A stretch of 64,000 nt of DNA from Staphylococcus microti (GCF_000934465.1 NZ_JXWY01000005.1:36196-100195); one strand, 5' to 3'. Shown: positions 39,452 through 48,477, numbered from the stretch's first letter. Made by a program: numbers and translations. Notes: generated by a model from the sequence alone, not told the origin.

Positions 39452-40033
39452 ATGGCCGCTTTTGTTATTATAAATAGCATCGTCGTCGTTGTTATACTCG
39501 CTTTTGATATGTATCGACACCAATTTCAATCACTTCATTTCAGCAGTGTATTACTAGCGATTACCACGAATGCCTTTATTAACTTAATGTTGTTAGGCAA
39601 ACTGACTTTTATTTCAGTCTTTACTTTACTGATGTATTGTATTTGGACAGTCTTACAATATTACTTGAATTACCATTATCAGCCTTTTACAATTAAAAAC
39701 TACAAATTTTTAACAGGGATTGTTACGATTATGTTGAGCATCGCACTTGTTGTTGTCGATCAAACAGCGGATCAATCTTATTACATGTCTGTCCCATACT
39801 TGTCACCTGCCATTTTTGCATTCGGTGCAATCCTTTTATTTTCCAGCACCTTTGACTCTGACTGGTATCGACGTCTGTATCGTAAATTGAAAATTAAGCA
39901 GCCATTATGGGTCGGCACATCATTGATTATTATTGCTTTCATCGTAATGGTCGCACTCACACCGTTTTGGTATTTATTTGTTTTAGTTTACGGTGGCTTA
40001 TGGGTGCTATTGTTCATCGAAAAAATTTTTTGA
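39452..40033 (+). CDS. Multipass membrane protein, unknown
   Basis: Protein of 193 residues with about six hydrophobic segments and short polar loops; the only charged stretch of note is RRLYRKLKIKQP near residue 140. GTTAGGAGAAATCT precedes the ATG. No conserved motif recognised. It lies between two plus-strand genes but has no terminator before glsB, so read-through into glsB is possible; glsB also has its own promoter. Confidence 0.7.
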   Translation: MAAFVIINSIVVVVILAFDMYRHQFQSLHFSSVLLAITTNAFINLMLLGKLTFISVFTLLMYCIWTVLQYYLNYHYQPFTIKNYKFLTGIVTIMLSIALVVVDQTADQSYYMSVPYLSPAIFAFGAILLFSSTFDSDWYRRLYRKLKIKQPLWVGTSLIIIAFIVMVALTPFWYLFVLVYGGLWVLLFIEKIF

Positions 40034-40041
40034 ATTTAAAT

Positions 40042-40066
40042 GGTTAAAATTTTGAACAGCGGGTAT
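40042..40066 (+). promoter_or_regulatory. Sigma-B-type promoter of glsB
   Basis: GGTTAA (40042-40047) and a perfect GGGTAT (40061-40066), spaced 13 bases, fit the staphylococcal sigma-B consensus GTTTAA-N12-15-GGGTAT. The start would be about 35 bases before the glsB ATG. Confidence 0.75.
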
Positions 40067-40111
40067 AACTGTATTATGAAATTGAATTAGTTTAAAGAGG
40101 AGGCTATTATA

Positions 40112-40366
40112 ATGGGCTTTATTGTCATGTTAATAGTAGGTGGTCTCATTGGTTGGGCTGCCGGAGCAATTTTAGGAAAAGATATCCCTGGTGGTATTTT
40201 AGGTAATATTATCGCAGGTTTACTCGGTTCATGGGTTGGCGGTATGATTTTTGGTGACTGGGGCCCATCATTCGGTGGCGTATTCGTATTCCCAGCATTA
40301 CTTGGTTCAATTATTTTCGTCGCAGTCGTTTCACTTATTTTAGGTAAATTACGCGGTAAAAAATAA
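40112..40366 (+). CDS. GlsB/YeaQ/YmgE stress-response membrane protein
   Basis: Small glycine-rich membrane protein of 84 residues with three helices, of the transglycosylase-associated/GlsB family tied to general stress. The motif GGLIGWAAGAILGKD and the GDWGPSFGG loop are typical. AGAGGAGGCTATTATA is a strong ribosome site. A sigma-B-type promoter lies upstream, consistent with stress induction. Molecular function is not established for the family. Confidence 0.88.
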   Translation: MGFIVMLIVGGLIGWAAGAILGKDIPGGILGNIIAGLLGSWVGGMIFGDWGPSFGGVFVFPALLGSIIFVAVVSLILGKLRGKK

Positions 40367-40380
40367 ATCGACTTATTGTC

Positions 40381-40419
40381 AAACACGCACTATGCAAATG
40401 CGCATAGGCGTGTTTTTTT
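40381..40419 (+). terminator. Terminator of glsB
   Basis: AACACGC.CTATGC pairs with GCATAGGCGTGTT, then a T run. Confidence 0.85.
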
Positions 40420-40427
40420 GTACAACG

Positions 40428-40475
40428 AAAAAAGCCTTATGATTTAATTCATTGGAATCTCATCATAAGGCTTTA
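40428..40475 (-). terminator. Terminator of csbB-like gene
   Basis: AAAGCCTTATGAT pairs with ATCATAAGGCTTT; on the minus strand Ts follow. Confidence 0.88.
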
Positions 40476-40482
40476 CATACTT

Positions 40483-41499
40483 CTATTTTCTTACAACCTG
40501 TTGTTCATGTAGTTCTTGCTCATGATGTGCATAAGGAATATCTATTGGTTCATGTGCCGGTGGTTCAACATTCGCTACACTGACAATATACTTCGGTCGT
40601 TGCTTAACTTCATAGTAAATACGGCCGATATATTCACCAATAATACCGATAGAAATCAACTGAATACCACCCATCAATAAAACAGCCGCGATCATTGTTA
40701 AATATCCTGGCACTGCAATCCCGTGAATTAATGTATCGATAAACAAATAGATGAGATACAGTAAACTCACGCCAAAACTTGATACACCTAGATAAATCAT
40801 CATACGTAACGGTTTGTTATTAAAAGAAATCAAGCCATCAATCGCATAGTTTAATAAACTCTTAAATGACCATTTAGATTCTCCAGCTTCACGTAATACG
40901 TTATTGTAACTCATTATTTTCGTGTTATAGCCAATCCAAGCAAATAAGCCTTTAGAAAAACGATTATATTCGCCCATACTTACAAGTGAACGTACTGCAC
41001 GTTGACTAAGCAAACGGAAGTCACCGATACCATCAATCAATTCAATATCTTCAACCCAGTAATTGATCATTTTGTAGTACAAATGCGTCATCCATTTACG
41101 CACTGCTGTTTCACCATCTCGATTACGCTTCGCAATGACTTGATCATAGCCTTCATCATAAGCCTTAATCATATCAGGAATTAACTCAGGTGGATGTTGT
41201 AAGTCCGCATCAATCATTACAACAGCATCACAATCTACACTATGCTCAAAACCAGCAATCATCGCAGATTCCTTACCGAAGTTACGACTAAATGATAAAA
41301 ATTTAACAACTGGTGACTGTTCGGCTGCACGCTGTAAAATATCTATTGTTGTGTCTTTACTCCCATCATCTACAAATAACAAATCATATGTGTACCCTTG
41401 CTTTTGTGCATCAACATCCAATATTTCTTGTAACTTATCAATCGTTTGTTGCAACACAGCCGTTTCATTATAACAAGGCACAATTACTCTTACTTTCAC
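40483..41499 (-). CDS. csbB: GT2 undecaprenyl-phosphate sugar transferase, CsbB-like
   Basis: Membrane glycosyltransferase of 338 residues (polyprenyl-phosphate type). The GT2 domain shows VIVPCYNET, LLFVDDGSKDTT and VVMIDADLQHPPEL; two C-terminal helices follow. CsbB loads GlcNAc on undecaprenyl phosphate for modifying lipoteichoic acid in staphylococci, with YfhO as later partner. Start chosen as GTG 41499 (protein begins MKVRVIVPCYNE), with AGGTG 9 bases upstream; a GTG at 41544 would add 15 atypical residues. No sigma-B promoter was found upstream. The symbol is by similarity. Confidence 0.75.
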   Translation of the reverse strand: MKVRVIVPCYNETAVLQQTIDKLQEILDVDAQKQGYTYDLLFVDDGSKDTTIDILQRAAEQSPVVKFLSFSRNFGKESAMIAGFEHSVDCDAVVMIDADLQHPPELIPDMIKAYDEGYDQVIAKRNRDGETAVRKWMTHLYYKMINYWVEDIELIDGIGDFRLLSQRAVRSLVSMGEYNRFSKGLFAWIGYNTKIMSYNNVLREAGESKWSFKSLLNYAIDGLISFNNKPLRMMIYLGVSSFGVSLLYLIYLFIDTLIHGIAVPGYLTMIAAVLLMGGIQLISIGIIGEYIGRIYYEVKQRPKYIVSVANVEPPAHEPIDIPYAHHEQELHEQQVVRK

Positions 41500-41732
41500 T
41501 ATCCGTACACCTACTTCAATTATATTAATTCGTTTTTGGGACACTATTATGCACTATTACTGTTGTCACATGAGATTTACCCATGAATAATGAAAAGCAT
41601 ATGCTCACCAATACAGTATACATTTTATGACATTGTCTATTTGTTTAATCATCTATTTGTTGAGTACCCACTTCATATATCATTATAACTTGTCCCGCTT
41701 CAAATTGCATAAAAATATATATTACTACTTCA

Positions 41733-41767
41733 AAAAAACACTACTTTCGAATTAAAAGTAGTGTTTT
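41733..41767 (-). terminator. Terminator of mpfA-like gene
   Basis: AAAACACTACTTT pairs with AAAGTAGTGTTTT. Confidence 0.85.
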
Positions 41768-41777
41768 GTAGTGCCTA

Positions 41778-43124
41778 TTAGTCTTCATCTAAATCATCTT
41801 CATCAATATTTTTAGGACGTTCTGCATTATATTCATAGCGCAATATCACATGAATGATTTGATGGTTTTCAATCTCTGAAATCACCCATCTATCAAAGAC
41901 CGTATCGACAAAATCATCTTGTTCAAGGTTCGTGTTTTGCGCTTGCAACCAACCACCGATTGTATCAATATCTTCCGAGTCTTCAAATTCAATATCAAAC
42001 TGTTCTTCAAGATCGCTTAATAAGACACGACCATTAATTTGATATGTTTTTTCGTCTAATTGCACAATATCATTGACTTCATCATCATCAAATTCATCTC
42101 GAATCTCGCCGACAATTTCTTCCAAAATGTCTTCCATTGTTAAAATCCCTGCTGTCCCACCGTACTCATCAATAATCAAACTGATATGTACATGTTCACG
42201 CTGCATGCGTACAAGTGCATCACTAATACGTGTCGTCTCAGAGATCATCGGCAATTCATGAATATAATCACTCGTCTTAATCGGTACCCCAGACGCATAC
42301 TCTGTTAAAAACTCTTTAACATTAATAAAGCCTTTAATATGGTCTTTATCCCCATCTTCAGTGATTGGATAACGTGTAAATTGATGTTCTTTAACCGTTT
42401 CTAAAAGATCGTCTACGTTGAACGGTTCATTCAACGTAATCATTTGTGTTCGTGGCACCATAATATCTTTGGCATGGCGTTCATCAAATGAAAAGATATT
42501 TTGCATATAGGCCAATTCTGTTTGGTTAATCTCGCCACCATGATAACTGTTGTTCATAATAATCTTAAGCTCTTCTTCTGACATTGCTTCGTTACTGACG
42601 TTAGGATCGACACCGAACATGCGAATAATCAGACGTGCTGAGCCGTTCATTAACCAAATTAACGGCTTCATCACAAAGCCAAAATAATAGAGTGGGCGTG
42701 CATACAATAATGCGATACGCTCCGTATATTGAATTGCGAGTGTTTTAGGCGCTAACTCTCCGATCACCACATGAATGTACGTTACAATCGTAAACGCCGT
42801 CACAATGGAAATCGTTGTGACAAGTGCATCTGGTACATTCAATAAATCAATCACTGGATGTAAAATACGTTCGAAAAGGGGTTCACCTAACCAACCTAAT
42901 CCAAGTGATGTCACCGTGATACCGAGCTGACACGCAGATAAATAATAATCCAAGTTGGAAATCATCTTTTTGACAACACGTGCGTTGCCGTTCCCTTCGC
43001 CAATCAATTGTTCAATTCGCGTTGCACGCACTTTTACCAATGCAAACTCCGAACCTACAAAGACCGTTGTCAATGCAATCAATATAAAAAATACAATTAA
43101 ATAAATAATGGTCGTACTATCCAA
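41778..43124 (-). CDS. mpfA: CorC/HlyC-type CNNM membrane protein with CBS pair, MpfA-like
   Basis: Protein of 448 residues: DUF21/CNNM membrane domain (about 1-190), two CBS domains (about 205-335) and a C-terminal CorC/HlyC domain (about 350-430), with an acidic tail. Related S. aureus MpfA protects against excess magnesium, probably by export. Neighbouring the fructose operon matches the S. aureus mpfA locus as I recall it. The start appears to be TTG at 43124 with TAGGGA close upstream; no ATG or GTG is suitably placed. A structured leader and a sigma-B-type promoter precede it. Confidence 0.78.
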   Translation of the reverse strand: MDSTTIIYLIVFFILIALTTVFVGSEFALVKVRATRIEQLIGEGNGNARVVKKMISNLDYYLSACQLGITVTSLGLGWLGEPLFERILHPVIDLLNVPDALVTTISIVTAFTIVTYIHVVIGELAPKTLAIQYTERIALLYARPLYYFGFVMKPLIWLMNGSARLIIRMFGVDPNVSNEAMSEEELKIIMNNSYHGGEINQTELAYMQNIFSFDERHAKDIMVPRTQMITLNEPFNVDDLLETVKEHQFTRYPITEDGDKDHIKGFINVKEFLTEYASGVPIKTSDYIHELPMISETTRISDALVRMQREHVHISLIIDEYGGTAGILTMEDILEEIVGEIRDEFDDDEVNDIVQLDEKTYQINGRVLLSDLEEQFDIEFEDSEDIDTIGGWLQAQNTNLEQDDFVDTVFDRWVISEIENHQIIHVILRYEYNAERPKNIDEDDLDED

Positions 43125-43148
43125 TTAGTTCCCTAATAACTAGGGATT

Positions 43149-43248
43149 CACCTCCGTTAGTTTCGCACCACTCAATAGAAAGTGATGTCGTCATGTTTTT
43201 TTCTGTTATTTCTTGGTACGCTAAACAAACTAAATCCTTCCCATTGAG
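43149..43248 (-). promoter_or_regulatory. Structured leader of mpfA with pseudoknot-order helices
   Basis: Reading the minus strand: CTCAAT (43248-43243), TTAGTTT (43233-43227), then their exact complements ATTGAG (43176-43171) and AAACTAA (43163-43157). The A-B-A'-B' order can form a pseudoknot. GGAGGTG (43155-43149) comes straight after. A small hairpin CCCTA/TAGGG separates it from the TTG start. I do not recognise an M-box or other known class. A short frame ATG GGA AGG ATT TAG also lies here. Confidence 0.5.
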
Positions 43249-43363
43249 CTACCTCCAGACATAAAAATAATAATTTTATCATACCACAACTTTTTAGAGA
43301 ATTATACATAAGAATCCCCGATACAATTGAAAATAGGGCGTAAGTTGTAGACACTCATACAAC

Positions 43364-43388
43364 ATACCCCTATTCCAAATTTTAAAAC
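43364..43388 (-). promoter_or_regulatory. Sigma-B-type promoter upstream of mpfA leader
   Basis: On the minus strand TTTTAA (preceded by G) is followed after 12 bases by a perfect GGGTAT (43369-43364). It overlaps the terminator of fruA and would give a leader of about 230 bases. Confidence 0.55.
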
Positions 43389-43419
43389 GAGACTGGTCAA
43401 TAATGACACAGCCTCGTTC
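43384..43419 (-). terminator. Terminator of fruRKA
   Basis: AACGAGACTG pairs with CAGCCTCGTT imperfectly; the T run is short. Confidence 0.55.
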
Positions 43420-43429
43420 GTAAAAGTTA

Positions 43430-45337
43430 TTAAATTGTTGTAACATCTGTTGGTTTTTTCTTCAATAAACCATACATTACGGCACCGATAAGTGCACCGA
43501 TTAAAATCGCAAGCATTGTAAGGAACGCTTGTCCTACACTATTACCAATGAAGAATACGAAAATACCGCCGTGTGGTGCTTGGATATGAGAACCGAATAA
43601 TAATGCTAAACCACCTGCAACACCTGAGCCGACCATCATTGATGGAATCACGCGTAATGGGTCTGCTGCCGCAAATGGGATCGCACCTTCTGTAATAAAG
43701 CTTGCACCCATAATAAAGTTTGGAACGATAGAACCTTTTTGCGCTTTTGTAAACTTACTACCGAAAATAATCATCGCAATGGCTAATGCGATTGGTGGCA
43801 CCATACCACCGACCATTGCCGCTGTAATTGGTTCTGGGTTTCCTGCAGTTAAAGCTGCTGTACTGAAAACATACGCTGCTTTGTTGAAAGGACCACCCAT
43901 ATCAATTGCCATCATTGCACCGATAACGATACCAAGAATCACAACGTTAGTCCCTGATAAACTATCTAATCCTGAAATTAAAGCGTTGTTTAACCATGCT
44001 GCTGGTGTGTTGAAAATATAAACCATTGCTAAACCAGTTAAAGTGACTGAAAAGATTGGGAAAATCAATGTTGGTTTCAAACCTTCAAGCACTTGTGGAA
44101 AGTTCTTAGTCGCTGCTTTAATACCTTGCGTTAAGTAACCTGCTAAGAAACCTGCGATAATACCACCAATGAAACCTGAGCCACCTGATACCGCTAACAT
44201 ACCACCGACAAGACCTGCTGCGAAGCCTGGTTTGTCTGCAATACTACGCGCAATGTAACCTGCTAAAATTGGCACGATTAAGGCAAAGGCACTCTTATTA
44301 CCAATTTGCCATAATGATGCTGCAAAAGCGTTATAATGACTGTCTTTTGGATCCATAGCATTTGGATCAAACATAAACACAATTGCCATTAAAATACCAC
44401 CGGCAATAACAAGCGGTAACATGTTAGAGACACCGTTCATTAAATGTTTGTAAATCGTTTTACCAATGCCTAGCTTTTCATCGTTACTTTCTGAAGTGCT
44501 GCCACCTTTTTCAGCAACGAAAGGCTTTCTACTTTTATCTAATGCTGTATTAATCAGTGCTTCTGGACGTTTAATACCATCTGCAACAGGTACTTGTACA
44601 ACATTTTTACCGTCAAAGCGGTTCGTTTCAACATGTACGTCTGCCGCTACGATAATACCGTCTGCTTTCTCGATATCTTCGGCTGTCAAATGGTTTTTAA
44701 TACCACCTGCACCGTTTGTTTCGACTTTAATTTGAACACCCATATCTTCTGCTTGTTTTTTCAAAGCGTCACGTGCCATAAACGTATGTGCGATACCTGT
44801 CGGACAAGCCGTTACCGCTAACACGTATGGTTCGTTGGCATCTAAATCAGCTGGTGCTACCACTTCATCTTCATCTGCCACTTCGTCATCTGCTTTGTTA
44901 ATAATCGCTAAAACTTCTTCTGGTGACGCTGCGTGTAATAATGCTTCACGTACTTTGTCATCCATTAAAATACCTGATAATTTAGCAAGTGCGTCTAAAT
45001 GTGTTTGTGCACCTGATGCGGGTGCTGCAATCATAAAGAATAAATGTGCCGGTTGCATATCTAAACTTTGATAGTCGATACCTGCTTTTGATTTACCGAA
45101 AGCAATCGCAGGTGTATCTACCGCTTCTACTTTCGCATGTGGAATGGCAATCCCTTCACCAATCCCTGTTGAACTTTGATCTTCACGCGCATGAATCGCT
45201 GTGACAAAGTCATCTAAATTATTTAATTTCCCCGCTTGGTTCAATTGTTGTGCAAGCTCTAAAATGGCTGCGTCTTTCGATGTTGCTTCAAGATCCATTG
45301 CGACAGTATCTTTTGTTAGTAATTCTGTAATTCTCAT
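43430..45337 (-). CDS. fruA: Fructose PTS enzyme IIABC FruA
   Basis: Takes up fructose and delivers fructose 1-phosphate. 635 residues in the order IIA (about 1-145, phospho-His67 in GIAIPHAKV), IIB (about 170-265, phospho-Cys178 in AVTACPTGIAHTF) and IIC (about 300-630, membrane). ATG 45337 (MRITELL) has GGAGGGATAAC upstream and lies one base after the fruK stop; the frame back to 45391 is inside fruK and is rejected. Last gene of fruRKA. Confidence 0.95.
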   Translation of the reverse strand: MRITELLTKDTVAMDLEATSKDAAILELAQQLNQAGKLNNLDDFVTAIHAREDQSSTGIGEGIAIPHAKVEAVDTPAIAFGKSKAGIDYQSLDMQPAHLFFMIAAPASGAQTHLDALAKLSGILMDDKVREALLHAASPEEVLAIINKADDEVADEDEVVAPADLDANEPYVLAVTACPTGIAHTFMARDALKKQAEDMGVQIKVETNGAGGIKNHLTAEDIEKADGIIVAADVHVETNRFDGKNVVQVPVADGIKRPEALINTALDKSRKPFVAEKGGSTSESNDEKLGIGKTIYKHLMNGVSNMLPLVIAGGILMAIVFMFDPNAMDPKDSHYNAFAASLWQIGNKSAFALIVPILAGYIARSIADKPGFAAGLVGGMLAVSGGSGFIGGIIAGFLAGYLTQGIKAATKNFPQVLEGLKPTLIFPIFSVTLTGLAMVYIFNTPAAWLNNALISGLDSLSGTNVVILGIVIGAMMAIDMGGPFNKAAYVFSTAALTAGNPEPITAAMVGGMVPPIALAIAMIIFGSKFTKAQKGSIVPNFIMGASFITEGAIPFAAADPLRVIPSMMVGSGVAGGLALLFGSHIQAPHGGIFVFFIGNSVGQAFLTMLAILIGALIGAVMYGLLKKKPTDVTTI

Positions 45338-45338
45338 G

Positions 45339-46262
45339 TTATCCCTCCTCATGTAACTCCGTAATGCTGATGTTTTGTAGTAATGTATCAATCATCTCAC
45401 GCTCTGCTAAGTCATCATTAAATGCTGTCGCAGAACCTGATGCAATCGCTAATGCTAATGTTTCTGAGTGTGACAAACCTTGTGTTAATCCAGCAACCAT
45501 TCCGGCAACTGTGCTGTCCCCCGCACCGACTGTGTTAATAACATGACCTTTTGGTGCAGGCACTTTATAAGCTTGTGTGGCATCAAGGTAAATGGCACCG
45601 TCACCACCAAGTGATACAAGGACTGCTTGTGCCCCTTTATCTAACAACTTGCGCCCATATTTGAGTACTTCTGCATCAGATGACATCTTTGTATCAAACA
45701 TTTCTTCAAGCTCTACTTTATTCGGCTTAATCAAACGTGGGCCATACGGTAAAATGCCTTCAACTAAAGACTTTTCAGCATCTACGACAAATTGTGCGCC
45801 TGTTTCTTGCAAGATTTTCGCCATATCTGAGTAAATTGTATTCGGCACACTGCTTGGAACACTGCCTGCGATAACAACCATATCATCCGACGTTGTTTGA
45901 CGAAGCTGATTTAATAATGCTGAAATATTTTCGTCAGTAATCGTCGGGCCTGTCGCATTAATTTCCGTTTCGTTACCACTTTTCAATTTCACGTTAATAC
46001 GTGTATCTTCATCCACACGTGTAAATGCCGTGTGAATCCCTGCTGATGTCAATGTTTCTTCAACAAACTGTCCTGGAAACCCTCCAACAAAGCCGAGTGC
46101 TGTGGATGGTACATTTAACGTTTGTAGCACACGTGAAACATTAATCCCTTTACCACCCGCAAACTTCGCAGTCGCAGATGTTCGATTTAATGCGCCCGCT
46201 TCAAAACAGTCTACAAACATCACGTAGTCTATAGATGGATTTAACGTCACTGTATAAATCAT
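45339..46262 (-). CDS. fruK: 1-phosphofructokinase FruK
   Basis: PfkB-family kinase of 307 residues converting fructose 1-phosphate to the 1,6-bisphosphate. PfkB signature 1 is FAGGKGINVSRVLQ near residue 35; signature 2 with the catalytic Asp is NTVGAGDSTVAGM near 250. Tagatose-6-phosphate kinase is a close relative, but the fru neighbours decide. AGGAGGCTAATT precedes the ATG. Stop and start of neighbours nearly touch. Confidence 0.94.
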   Translation of the reverse strand: MIYTVTLNPSIDYVMFVDCFEAGALNRTSATAKFAGGKGINVSRVLQTLNVPSTALGFVGGFPGQFVEETLTSAGIHTAFTRVDEDTRINVKLKSGNETEINATGPTITDENISALLNQLRQTTSDDMVVIAGSVPSSVPNTIYSDMAKILQETGAQFVVDAEKSLVEGILPYGPRLIKPNKVELEEMFDTKMSSDAEVLKYGRKLLDKGAQAVLVSLGGDGAIYLDATQAYKVPAPKGHVINTVGAGDSTVAGMVAGLTQGLSHSETLALAIASGSATAFNDDLAEREMIDTLLQNISITELHEEG

Positions 46263-46264
46263 AA

Positions 46265-47014
46265 TTAGCCTCCTAATAGTTCCAAATTCTCTGTTTCTAA
46301 TATCTCTTTACCGAGCATGCGCCCGCGTTCTGATGTAATGACAATCGGTGGTTCTACTGCTTTAACGGTTGCAAAATGTGTCTGGTGAAACTTAGAAGCA
46401 TCTGCAAGGACATACGTTTGTTGACTTTGTTGTATCGCAACTTCTTTCATCAATGCTTCACGCTCGTCCGGTGTTGTTAAACCTGTGCCTACATCAATGC
46501 CATTAATGCCAAGGAACACTTTATTAAAACAATAATTTTTTAAAAAGTTCACCGCGCGTGTTCCAACGACTGCCATCGTTGTCGGTTTCATTTCTCCGCC
46601 GACAATGTATGTGCGAATCCCTTGCTTTAACAACGCTTCAACATGCGTCAAACCATTTGTAACGACTGTAATGTCCGTCGCCTGTATATACGGAATCATT
46701 TCTAACGTTGTTGAGCCTGCGTCCAAATACAAACAATCACCGTCATTAATGAGTGTTGCTGCTTGTTTCGCAATTTCAACTTTCTCTTCAATATGCTGTG
46801 TGCGCTTCGTGGATAACTCAGGCTCAGTCGTTAATGCTACCAACTTGGCACCACCATGGACCCGTGTAAGCAAGCCTTCCGCTTGGAGCTTTGTTAAATC
46901 ACGTCGAATCGTCGATGCACTGCTACCTGTATATTCCATTAACTGTTGCAAACTTAAAAAATTATGTTGCGCTAACACATCAATAATGAGTGCATGTCGC
47001 TTATCCGTTAACAT
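46265..47014 (-). CDS. fruR: DeoR-family fructose operon repressor FruR
   Basis: Transcription factor of 249 residues: an N-terminal winged helix-turn-helix (residues about 3-57, SASTIRRDLTKLQAEG being the recognition helix) and a DeoR sensor domain that binds phosphorylated sugar (LDAGSTTLEM, VVTNGL). Expected to repress fruRKA without fructose 1-phosphate. GAGGTGGTTAC precedes the ATG. First gene of the operon; operators lie at 47037-47139. Confidence 0.93.
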   Translation of the reverse strand: MLTDKRHALIIDVLAQHNFLSLQQLMEYTGSSASTIRRDLTKLQAEGLLTRVHGGAKLVALTTEPELSTKRTQHIEEKVEIAKQAATLINDGDCLYLDAGSTTLEMIPYIQATDITVVTNGLTHVEALLKQGIRTYIVGGEMKPTTMAVVGTRAVNFLKNYCFNKVFLGINGIDVGTGLTTPDEREALMKEVAIQQSQQTYVLADASKFHQTHFATVKAVEPPIVITSERGRMLGKEILETENLELLGG

Positions 47015-47036
47015 GTAACCACCTCAATTCCCTTTT

Positions 47037-47065
47037 AGTATAATGTATTCGTTTTCAGTTTTCAA
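47037..47065 (-). promoter_or_regulatory. Promoter of fruRKA with internal cre site
   Basis: On the minus strand TTGAAA (47065-47060), a 17-base spacer and TATACT (47042-47037). The spacer contains TGAAAACGAATACA (47057-47044), a match to the CcpA cre consensus. This predicts carbon catabolite repression of fructose use. Confidence 0.78.
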
Positions 47066-47139
47066 TCAAATCCGCTCACTTACATTCAAATTCAGTCATA
47101 TGAGGTCACAAAAAAGACACATGCAGTCATTTTCAATCA
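47059..47139. promoter_or_regulatory. Candidate FruR operator repeats
   Basis: The decamer TTTTCAATCA occurs exactly at 47059-47068 (over the -35) and at 47130-47139, 71 bases apart, about seven helical turns. A related TTCAAATTCAGTCA lies between. DeoR-type regulators often use such repeats. Confidence 0.55.
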
Positions 47140-47249
47140 TATAATACCAAGTCATCACCTAATTTAGAAATTAGCTTAAAGTGCATATTATGTATGTACA
47201 AAGTACTTACTTATTGTTACAATAGATAATTGTAAGGAGTTGATATATT

Positions 47250-47498
47250 GTGACTACTCAATCTAAAATATTTAAAAATGGGAATAGCCAAGCTATTAGC
47301 CTAAATAAAACACTCATGCAACAAGCCGGATTTCACATTGGTGACGAACTAGATGTCACTATTCAAGAAGAAGCACTTCTTTTCACTAAAAAAAACAAAA
47401 CTATTAAAGATGAAATTCAGGACTTTTACAAAAATGGTGGGAAATATACAGAAAGTGAAATTGATTATGGCGAATCAAGAGGCAGTGAACTATGGTAA
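47250..47498 (+). CDS. pemI: PemI/MazE-type antitoxin
   Basis: AbrB-type antitoxin of 82 residues: an N-terminal swapped-hairpin DNA-binding domain (FKNGNSQAISLNK...GDELDV) and a charged C-terminal tail (EIDYGESRGSELW) that would wrap the toxin. The start is GTG 47250, after TAAGGAGTTGATATATT. Its end overlaps the toxin gene by seven bases. It probably represses its own operon. Confidence 0.85.
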   Translation: MTTQSKIFKNGNSQAISLNKTLMQQAGFHIGDELDVTIQEEALLFTKKNKTIKDEIQDFYKNGGKYTESEIDYGESRGSELW

Positions 47499-47824
47499 AA
47501 CAATTCGATATTATAACTGTAGACCTTAATCCATCTAGAGGTAGAGAGAAAAATAAATATAGACCTTGCCTCATCATTAGCAATGATTTAATGAACAAAA
47601 ACACGCCATTAAGTTGGATTTTCCCTATTACGAATCGTCCAAAAAAATTTCCTTCAGATATCATATTAAAAACAAATAATAAAAATGTGGAAGGTATTAT
47701 TGACACTGTACAAATAAGAGCTCTTGATTTAACAGTAAGAAATGCTAAAGTAATTGATACACTACACGACAGTTTAAAAGCTACTGTTTTAAAAACAATT
47801 GAAGCACATACCGAAATGGTTTAA
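47492..47824 (+). CDS. pemK: PemK/MazF-type mRNA interferase toxin
   Basis: Toxin of 110 residues, endoribonuclease of the PemK/MazF family. N-terminal motif FDIITVDLNPSRGREKNKYRPCLIIS includes the catalytic Arg region; the DTVQIRALD strand holds the second conserved set. Target sequence cannot be read from the protein. Gene order antitoxin then toxin with overlap is typical. PemIK homologues are described in S. aureus plasmids and the S. pseudintermedius chromosome. A terminator follows. Confidence 0.85.
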   Translation: MVKQFDIITVDLNPSRGREKNKYRPCLIISNDLMNKNTPLSWIFPITNRPKKFPSDIILKTNNKNVEGIIDTVQIRALDLTVRNAKVIDTLHDSLKATVLKTIEAHTEMV

Positions 47825-47836
47825 AACCGTATTTAT

Positions 47837-47878
47837 GACATCCAAATGCGTGCGCCTCGCTTTGGATGTCGTTTTTTT
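47837..47878 (+). terminator. Terminator of pemIK
   Basis: GACATCCAAA pairs with TTTGGATGTC, then a T run. Confidence 0.9.
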
Positions 47879-48045
47879 ATCACTGATCTGGCTAATTATA
47901 TTAGCAACCGTAATCGTAATTAATATATTAATTCATTGATTTACTATTGAAATGTATTAAACATTGATGTAGAATAGCTAATGAAATCACTGTATAGCGT
48001 TTTAGCTTTCACATGTAAAATCTATTTGGGAAATGGAGTGTCATA

Positions 48046-48477
48046 ATGATTCAAAAAAATGATATTGTAGATTTAGGTTTAGCAAAAACTTTAGGAATGA
48101 TTGGTAGTACTTTAGGTATTGTTGCTGCAATGTTCAAGTTTTTGCTGTTTATGATGAATCGTGCTATCGGTTCTGTAGGAGAACTTTTTGGTGTTGATGC
48201 CACTGATAACAGTATTTTAACTGCTTCGATTTTTGCACAATTTTTATGTGTTGCCACATTAATTTTAAGTTATTTAATTCATAAAAATCCTAAAGTATTC
48301 GGTATTCTTTTAGTCATTGGCGGTGTATTGAATGCTGTGTGGCTTAATGGCTTAGGATTTGGGTCTGGTCTATTAATTCTAATTGCGGGTATTGTCGCTC
48401 TTTTAAAAGCAAGCTTTTTCGCTAATTTGAAAAAGAAATATATACAAAACCAACCTATGAATAAAGATTTAGGTTAA
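48046..48477 (+). CDS. Four-helix membrane protein, unknown
   Basis: Protein of 143 residues with about four transmembrane segments and a basic C-terminal tail (KKKYIQNQPMNKD). It resembles DUF4064-type small membrane proteins of Gram-positives, but I am not sure. AATGGAGTGTCATA precedes the ATG. It stands alone beside the toxin-antitoxin pair, between two terminators, so it may belong to the same accessory insert. Confidence 0.65.
   Translation: MIQKNDIVDLGLAKTLGMIGSTLGIVAAMFKFLLFMMNRAIGSVGELFGVDATDNSILTASIFAQFLCVATLILSYLIHKNPKVFGILLVIGGVLNAVWLNGLGFGSGLLILIAGIVALLKASFFANLKKKYIQNQPMNKDLG

Noticed and set aside
43125-43248. M-box (ykoK) magnesium riboswitch
   Set aside because: The conserved M-box core sequences are not present by eye; recorded as an unassigned leader.
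43172-43354. Sixty-codon GTG frame upstream of mpfA
   Set aside because: No ribosome site, overlaps the complementary leader segments, and protein has no recognisable features; treated as untranslated leader.
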